64,000 bases of DNA, from positions 1,364,001 through 1,428,000 of the forward strand of contig NZ_CP035807.1 in NCBI RefSeq assembly GCF_008329945.1. Direction: 5' to 3'. Every line of letters starts with the position of its first letter. The stretch's first letter is position 1. Of the stretch, positions 58,537 to 64,000 are shown one piece after another. The DNA is from Thiospirochaeta perfilievii. GTDB lineage: Bacteria; Spirochaetota; Spirochaetia; DSM-2461. The position numbers and the translations under genes are program-made. Under the pieces are notes generated by a model. That model had not been told where the DNA came from. It was given only the letters and a program-made list of their open reading frames with translations, and searched no databases.

Positions 58537-60547
58537 TTTTATTCCTTAACAGTATTTTTATACCCTTAGGTTCTAATTCTATAAAACCATTTACGTTTTT
58601 TTGGGATGTTAAATCTATATAATTAACTTGATCCCAAGTTATATGGCGATGTTCTCCTGTATGGTTTAAAAAGAAGTGTAACTCCTTATTTTCATCTTCC
58701 CTCTTAGAGTACTCAACATTACTTGGAATATTAAAGACATGTTTTTTCAAACCTATGGATAGTTCTACAACATTATCTATTCCATCCTGTTCAAGGGAGG
58801 ATCCAACATAAAGAGCTCTCCCGGAACCAAAACGATTCTCAGTAATAACTGGTGTATTCTGATAATAGTCACTACCATATTTTGCTAATACCTTTGCACC
58901 TTCTAGGTGTATCACATCAAAAATAAGATCACATTTTACTTCTTTTTTAAATGATGGATCTACAGGTATAGCGGAATTGTAAACACCCATTGGTAGGGAA
59001 TCTGTCTCTTCGACCCAGATTCCTAGTAGCTTTCTAAGTGGCCCAGGATATCCCCCGGGATGAACCGTATCACTCTCATCAACAATTCCACTTTGGAATG
59101 TTGTCAATAGTGTTCCACCTTCCTTAACATAGGTAATAATATTTAATGCATTTTCATTTGATAAAAGGTATAGGGTTGGAGCTATTATGGTTTTATATTC
59201 ACCTAGTTTAGAGTCTGGAGTTATAAAATCCACTCCAATACTACTTTTAAATAGTGCATAATAATACTTCTCCATCTCTTTAAGATACTCCAACTGTGTT
59301 GATGGTCCACTTGAGTACTCTAAAGCCCACCAGTTTTCCCAATCAAATAAAATTGCTACATCATTTTTTTGTATTGTCCCTGTAATACTATCTCCAATAT
59401 TATTTAATAATTTTCCTAGTTCGGCACACTCCTTAAAAACCCTAGTATTCCCATGACCAACATGATCAATTAATCCACTATGGAACTTTTCACATGCACC
59501 AATCGAACGTCTTAATTGAAAAAACATGACTGAATCTGATCCATGGGCAACTGCTTGAAAACTCTGTAAAGCCATATCTCCTGGGCGTTTTTGGCTATTA
59601 AACTGGGACCAATTTGTTTGGGATGGTGTCTGCTCCATTAATAAAAAGGGTCTATCTTTTTTAAGACTCCTCATTAAGTCGTGTCTCATTGATGTTAAAT
59701 ATGCGGGATCATTTACTCCAGGATATGAGTCCCATGATATAATATCTATATAAGGGGCCCATTTAAAATAGTTTATAGGTTTGAAAAAACCCATAAAGTT
59801 TGTAGTGATAGGAATATTGGGATAAGCTTTTTTAATAATATCATATTCAGCTTTATAACAGTTAAAAATTGATTCAGACATAAATCTTGCGTAGTCTAGA
59901 CTTATGGATTGGAATGTAGTTCTAATTCGTCCATTGTCATTCCACATCTCTGTTAATCCAGAAGGGGCAACTATATCATCCCAGGAGTAGAGTGTATGCC
60001 CCCAAAAAGACGTATACCAGGCTCTATTTAGATTATCTACAGTTTTATACCTTTTTTTTAGAAATAATTTAAAATCATTTTCACACTTCTCGCAATAACA
60101 CCAGTTATCATATTCATTCCCAATATGCCAAAATTTTATATTTTTATTATCCCCGTATCTCTCTACTAACTGTTCAACTAGTTTTGTAGAAAATTTATTA
60201 TATTCTTTACTATTAGGGCAGAATTTCACTCTTCCCCCAAACTTACGTCTATTTCCTTGAAAGTCTACAGGAAGAATATTTGGATACTTTCTAGACATCC
60301 AAGCTGGTTGTACCGCTGTAGATGTGGCAAAACATATACTTAGTCCAGCATCAGTTATTCTATCAATAATTTTGTCAAACCACTGAAAGTGATAACTTGT
60401 TTCATCGGACTGAAATTTAGCCCAGCTAAAGACTGGAAGGGTTACAATATTTACCCCTGCTTCCTTAAATAATTTCATATCCTCTTCAATAATCTCTTCT
60501 GACCATTGGTCAGGATTATAGTCTCCACCGTAATAAAATGGTTTCAC
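58526..60547 (-). CDS. GH42 beta-galactosidase
   Basis: A 673-residue GH42 enzyme. The start is YYGGDYNPDQWSEEIIEEDMKLFKEAGVN, the acid/base Glu is in WHIGNEYDNWCYCEKCENDF (which also carries the CxCxxC zinc site) and the nucleophile Glu in FLLMEQTPSQTNW. The C-terminal beta domain follows. It cuts terminal beta-galactose in the cytoplasm. It lies downstream of its transporter's binding-protein gene across a terminator hairpin and upstream of GH95. Confidence 0.95.
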   Translation of the reverse strand: MKPFYYGGDYNPDQWSEEIIEEDMKLFKEAGVNIVTLPVFSWAKFQSDETSYHFQWFDKIIDRITDAGLSICFATSTAVQPAWMSRKYPNILPVDFQGNRRKFGGRVKFCPNSKEYNKFSTKLVEQLVERYGDNKNIKFWHIGNEYDNWCYCEKCENDFKLFLKKRYKTVDNLNRAWYTSFWGHTLYSWDDIVAPSGLTEMWNDNGRIRTTFQSISLDYARFMSESIFNCYKAEYDIIKKAYPNIPITTNFMGFFKPINYFKWAPYIDIISWDSYPGVNDPAYLTSMRHDLMRSLKKDRPFLLMEQTPSQTNWSQFNSQKRPGDMALQSFQAVAHGSDSVMFFQLRRSIGACEKFHSGLIDHVGHGNTRVFKECAELGKLLNNIGDSITGTIQKNDVAILFDWENWWALEYSSGPSTQLEYLKEMEKYYYALFKSSIGVDFITPDSKLGEYKTIIAPTLYLLSNENALNIITYVKEGGTLLTTFQSGIVDESDTVHPGGYPGPLRKLLGIWVEETDSLPMGVYNSAIPVDPSFKKEVKCDLIFDVIHLEGAKVLAKYGSDYYQNTPVITENRFGSGRALYVGSSLEQDGIDNVVELSIGLKKHVFNIPSNVEYSKREDENKELHFFLNHTGEHRHITWDQVNYIDLTSQKNVNGFIELEPKGIKILLRNKNEF

Positions 60548-60579
60548 AATGTTCTCCTATGCTTATTTTATAAGTAAAA

Positions 60580-60600
60580 AAGCCGGCTTTTACACCGGCT
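60580..60600 (-). terminator. Intercistronic terminator after the second binding-protein gene
   Basis: On the minus strand AGCCGG-TGTAAAAG-CCGGCT is followed by TTTTTT. It lies between the binding-protein stop (60606) and the GH42 start (60547). It should lower expression of GH42 and GH95 relative to the binding protein, as the hairpin at 13019 does in the pectin operon. Confidence 0.8.
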
Positions 60601-60605
60601 AATAA

Positions 60606-62261
60606 TTAGTCGTTCCAAAGTTGGATTCGTTTTTTAATGTATTTAGAGTACTCTTTCTCCATTTCTGTAGCGTTAATAGCTTCTAACTCTTCAAGAAGTT
60701 GATCGTACACTTCATCAAACTCTGCTGGAGTTGCTAAAATAGCCTCTGGGATCAACCTTCTTACAATATCCTGCTCTTTTTGTTGGAAAACTGTAATTGG
60801 AGAGTCATTTGGGATTGGAATATTCCACGCTGCACCCCAAGGTTTAACAGGGAACTCATCCTCTTTAGGGAATAGGTCTTTCCAGAATGTAGCTCCATAA
60901 CCTGCTAAAACTTCTTTTTCTAAATCTGAGTAATCCTTTAAAATCATCTCTGGGTTATTAGTAGTAAAGTAGTTTCCTGTAGAGTCCTTGTTTCCATCAC
61001 CATATCTTGCAGATAGAAGATAGTTTCCAATTCCTGTCTCCATTTTAAACTTGTTATTATCATTTACTTTCATATCCATAACATCATCTGGTATTACCCT
61101 TTTACCATTTTCATCATAGTTATAATGTATTCCCTCAAGACCCCAGTTAACAACGATCTGACCCTCTTCAGATGCAAGGTAGTCTAAAAACTTAATAGCT
61201 TTTACTGGATCTTTACAAGATGTAGTAATTGCAAGTCCCCAACCACCAGAGAACCCAGTTTGTTGAAATACTGGAATTTTATAATCTTTATTTAACGTAA
61301 CAGGGAATCGCCCATAGATTCTATTATATTTACCCTCTGATTTCAGAGAGTTAACAGCTTGGGATATTTCCCAATCCTGATCAATTGCAGCTAAAACTCT
61401 ACCTGAAGCTATTTTTGCAATATATTGGTCATACTTTTGAACAAAGCTCTCTTGGTCTAATAACCCTATATCATTCATATGGTTTAACCATCTAAAATAC
61501 TCTCTCTCTGCAGGTCTTTTATAGTGAATTTGAGCATCAAAAGTCTCTGGGTCTATTGTAAACTCACCATCATCTGGAGCTCCTGTTGCAAAAAAAGCTG
61601 GATTGGTAGTAGAGATCATTATTCTCCAGTCATCAGCTAGTAGCGAAAGCCCTATGGTTTTTTGGCCATCAATTGTAGGATATTTATTAACATAGGCTTG
61701 AATTGCAGCCTCATACTGTTCTAAAGTTCTAATTTCTGGATAACCTAACTCTTTTACAACGTCTAATTGTAAGTTAAAAGGTCCTCCTACTCTGTAGTAG
61801 TACTGGTTTAAGGCATCACTAGGGATAAAGTAGATACTTTTGTCATCATTACTATATCGAAGACGCTTCATTTGATCCCCTAATACAGCCTTAATATTAG
61901 GAGCGTGTTGATCAATTAATTCTGTAAGATCTAATAGAGCACCCGCTTCGATTAAAGCACCTGACGCACCCTTTGGACTAATTAAGTCAGGGTAAACACC
62001 AGAAGCGGCAATTAAGTTTATTTTTTGTTCCGGATCTCCAACTGCCATTTCAACATCTAGTTTAACACCAGTTTTTTCCATTATATACTTCCCTGTATCA
62101 CTCTCCATGTTATCCCAGTTAGGGTTAGGGTCTGAGAAAAAACCTGTAAATGTTACAGTTCCATCTTCTGATTGCACCTCTTGATTACCATTTGAATAGA
62201 CTGGTAAAACAAGGGAAACAACTAGTGCCAATAAAACACTAATTTTTGTTAGTTTTGACAT
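60606..62261 (-). CDS. ABC transporter sugar-binding protein (LipO/LplA type)
   Basis: A 551-residue protein with signal peptide SKLTKISVLLALVVSLVLPVYS followed by NGNQEV, with no lipobox Cys. The N-lobe has SGVYPDLISPKGASGALIEAGALLDLTELIDQHAPNI, and the C-lobe has TTSCKDPVKAIKFLDYLASEEGQIVVNWG. It is the third gene of the second transport operon, after two permeases, and feeds GH42/GH95 substrates. Confidence 0.92.
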   Translation of the reverse strand: MSKLTKISVLLALVVSLVLPVYSNGNQEVQSEDGTVTFTGFFSDPNPNWDNMESDTGKYIMEKTGVKLDVEMAVGDPEQKINLIAASGVYPDLISPKGASGALIEAGALLDLTELIDQHAPNIKAVLGDQMKRLRYSNDDKSIYFIPSDALNQYYYRVGGPFNLQLDVVKELGYPEIRTLEQYEAAIQAYVNKYPTIDGQKTIGLSLLADDWRIMISTTNPAFFATGAPDDGEFTIDPETFDAQIHYKRPAEREYFRWLNHMNDIGLLDQESFVQKYDQYIAKIASGRVLAAIDQDWEISQAVNSLKSEGKYNRIYGRFPVTLNKDYKIPVFQQTGFSGGWGLAITTSCKDPVKAIKFLDYLASEEGQIVVNWGLEGIHYNYDENGKRVIPDDVMDMKVNDNNKFKMETGIGNYLLSARYGDGNKDSTGNYFTTNNPEMILKDYSDLEKEVLAGYGATFWKDLFPKEDEFPVKPWGAAWNIPIPNDSPITVFQQKEQDIVRRLIPEAILATPAEFDEVYDQLLEELEAINATEMEKEYSKYIKKRIQLWND

Positions 62262-62302
62262 ATAATCTCCTTTTTTGTTTATTATATATATAAAGAGCTT
62301 TG

Positions 62303-63207
62303 TTAACTCTTTACTGCACCAATTGTCATTCCTTTAACAAAATATCTTTGTAGGAATGGATAAACCATTAAAATTGGAACTACTGTAACAATTGTAATAG
62401 CCATTTTTATACTCTCAGGAGTTATTGATTTCATCACCTCTAAAGTGGAATTATTTCTAGCTTGATCCGCACCGGTTTGTGTACTTTGTAAAATCTTCAT
62501 TAGCTCAAATTGTAATGTAGTTAAAATATCGCTAGAACCGTTGTATAGATATGTATCAAACCATGAGTTCCACTGCCCAACAGCTATAAAAAGGGCTATT
62601 GTCGCTATAACAGGGGTACATAGAGGAAGCACTATTTTAAAGAAAATCTTTATATCATTGGCTCCATCTATAAATGCAGACTCCTGTAGTTCAAAGGGTA
62701 GACCATCCATATATGTTCTAATCATAAAGATGTAGAAGGCATTAACCATTGAAGGAAATATATAGACCCAGAAGTTATTCATTAAATGAAGGTCCCTTAT
62801 TAATATAAAACCAGGAATTAGCCCTCCGGAAACATATAAGGTCAAGGCTAGGAATACGGAAAAAGGTCCCCTTGCCTGGAAGTCCTTTCTACTAAGAGTA
62901 AAGGCAACCATAGTACATGCTGTTAACCCTGTAATTGTTCCTACAACCGTCCTTAGTGTGGACATAATAAATGCGTTTAACAGGTTCTCGTATGTAAATA
63001 TTATTTTATAATTATCAAGGGTAAATTTTCTTGGAAATATGGTTAATCCCCCTTAACCGAATCCAAAGACTCATTTAAAGAGATAGCTAAAACGTTTAAA
63101 AATGGATATAGGGTAACAACCCCTACTATTATCATAATAATAATGTTTGTTAAATCAAAAATATTATCACCAGTAATCTTCTTTTTTCTCATCAACTTCT
63201 TCTCCAT
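62303..63207 (-). pseudogene. lplC: ABC sugar permease, LplC/YtcP type, frameshifted at a G5 run
   Basis: ATG 63207 overlaps the LplB stop (TAATG) and encodes the N-terminal span (NIFDLTNIIIMIIVGVVTLYPFLNVLAISLNESLDSVKG). At a G5 run (63048-63052) the frame breaks to GD-stop; one added G gives VKGGLTIFPRKFTLDNYKIIF and joins the downstream 220-residue frame, which has the EAA loop ESAFIDGANDIKIFFKIVLPLCTP. So the whole gene is one base short, as in the permease at 14526. Confidence 0.85.
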
Positions 63208-64000
63208 TACATTACACTCTCATCGCTATACCGTTTAAATAGACCATTAGCGGTTAATAGAAGCCCAACACTAACAAGTGAGCTAACCATTCCTATGGCA
63301 GTACCAAAGGAGAACCGGTTTAATCCTAGACCATATTTAAGAGCATAAAGATCTAAAACTTCAGAATAGTCGTACACAAGTGAGTTTGCTAATAACATCT
63401 GCTTCTCGAAACCTATTCTAATCAGGTTTCCTATGGATAAAATAAGTAAAACAGTAATAACACTTCTTATACCAGGAAGGGTAATATGCCATATTTGCTT
63501 AAATCTTCCACAACCATCCACTTTGGCTGCATCGTACAATTCAGGGCTTATAGCAGATATGGATGCTATAAAAATAATGGAGTTCCAGCCCATCTCTTTC
63601 CATAAATCCGCAATAGTAACTATCCACCAGAATAGTTTTCCCTTAGCCATAAACTGTATTGGTTGGTTAATAAAGCCCAATTTAACTAGAACATCGTTAA
63701 CGACCCCACCATCAACTGATAATATTTTATAGAAAATACCTGCTACAACTACCCAAGAGACAAAATGGGGAAGATAAGATATTGTTTGTATAGCCTTTTT
63801 GAAAGGACCATTTTTTACTTCATTAATTGATACTGCAAATATTACCGGGATTGTAAAACCACCAATAAGTCCCATAATACTCATCGCTAATGTATTTCTT
63901 AATACTTTATAGAAAAGTGGATCAGCAAATATTTCAATAAAATTGGCAAAACCAACCCATTCCTGTTCAAAAAAAGATCTTCCCAATCGAAATTTCTGAA
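63207..64000 (-). CDS. lplB: ABC sugar permease, LplB type (5' end outside window)
   Basis: The frame stays open to the window edge and includes FRLGRSFFEQEWVGFANFIEIFADPLFYKVLRNTLAMS, so the TTG at 63986 is not the start. It has about five visible membrane spans and the EAA loop YDAAKVDGCGRFKQIWHITLPGIRS. It pairs with the LplC protein encoded directly downstream (one-base overlap). Confidence 0.88.
   Translation of the reverse strand, partial: QKFRLGRSFFEQEWVGFANFIEIFADPLFYKVLRNTLAMSIMGLIGGFTIPVIFAVSINEVKNGPFKKAIQTISYLPHFVSWVVVAGIFYKILSVDGGVVNDVLVKLGFINQPIQFMAKGKLFWWIVTIADLWKEMGWNSIIFIASISAISPELYDAAKVDGCGRFKQIWHITLPGIRSVITVLLILSIGNLIRIGFEKQMLLANSLVYDYSEVLDLYALKYGLGLNRFSFGTAIGMVSSLVSVGLLLTANGLFKRYSDESVM

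Noticed and set aside
1-64000. tRNA or rRNA genes
   Set aside because: No conserved GTTCRA-type T-loop with acceptor pairing and no rRNA-like stretch were seen in intergenic regions; a tRNAscan-SE run would settle it.

Overview
The window is AT-rich bacterial DNA. It most resembles a free-living, saccharolytic spirochaete: the sugar-binding proteins carry the Asn-Gly-rich start after the signal peptide (…NGNGE…, …NGNQE…) common in that phylum, and whole loci are built for plant polysaccharide. This assignment is an inference from gene style, not from a marker gene; no rRNA or tRNA gene was found.

Region 1 (1-24.9 kb) is a pectin and galacturonate locus behind a truncated GGDEF gene and a split chromate transporter. 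It holds a LacI regulator, uxaC, uxaA and uxaB (galacturonate to tagaturonate to altronate to 2-keto-3-deoxygluconate, KDG). Two esterases are divergent from uxaB. A long minus-strand operon encodes two LplB/LplC-type permeases, a sugar-binding protein, a GH28 polygalacturonase, a sugar isomerase-like protein, a GH105 unsaturated uronyl hydrolase and an acetylesterase. A YesN-type AraC regulator, a frameshifted second binding protein, a MATE exporter, an AraC regulator and an iclR-kduI-kduD operon follow. GH105 products enter through KduI/KduD and saturated galacturonate through UxaCBA, and both routes meet at KDG. KDG kinase and KDPG aldolase are not in the window.

Region 2 (24.9-38.5 kb) is mixed: an acyltransferase with a zinc-ribbon membrane protein, a PAS-GGDEF-EAL protein, a DUF2798 gene divergent from a MarR regulator across a perfect inverted repeat, a binding protein with an in-frame amber codon, a GH13 glucosidase, an acyl-CoA synthetase, a MerR regulator followed by a metallo-hydrolase whose promoter has the over-long MerR spacing, and an MFS/effector-binding/AraC unit.

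Region 3 (38.5-52.3 kb) is the most unusual part: a cassette array that looks like a chromosomal integron without an integron integrase (a CALIN). It has about 13 small same-strand cassettes separated by attC-like sites ending in (A)ACGTTA. Cargo is mostly type II toxin-antitoxin pairs (BrnT/BrnA, two copies of a ParE/RelE-like pair plus a third relative, MazEF, HigBA, YefM-YoeB, an orphan MazF), two small lipoproteins, a DUF6544-like protein and a small membrane protein. An IS91-type element with its own tyrosine recombinase sits at the left edge. A complete IS4-type element with a 9-bp target duplication sits inside. A trkH gene and the last 30 or so codons of a CatB-type acetyltransferase lie at the right edge. 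Many toxin genes are broken.

Region 4 (52.3-64 kb) has two Hsp20 genes, a PH-like membrane protein, a frameshifted binding protein, a flavodoxin, prs, and a second glycan operon (permeases, binding protein, GH42 beta-galactosidase, GH95 fucosidase/galactosidase).

Seven genes are broken by one base at a homopolymer, nearly always one base short. This may reflect sequencing undercalls rather than biology, and it matters for any pseudogene call here.
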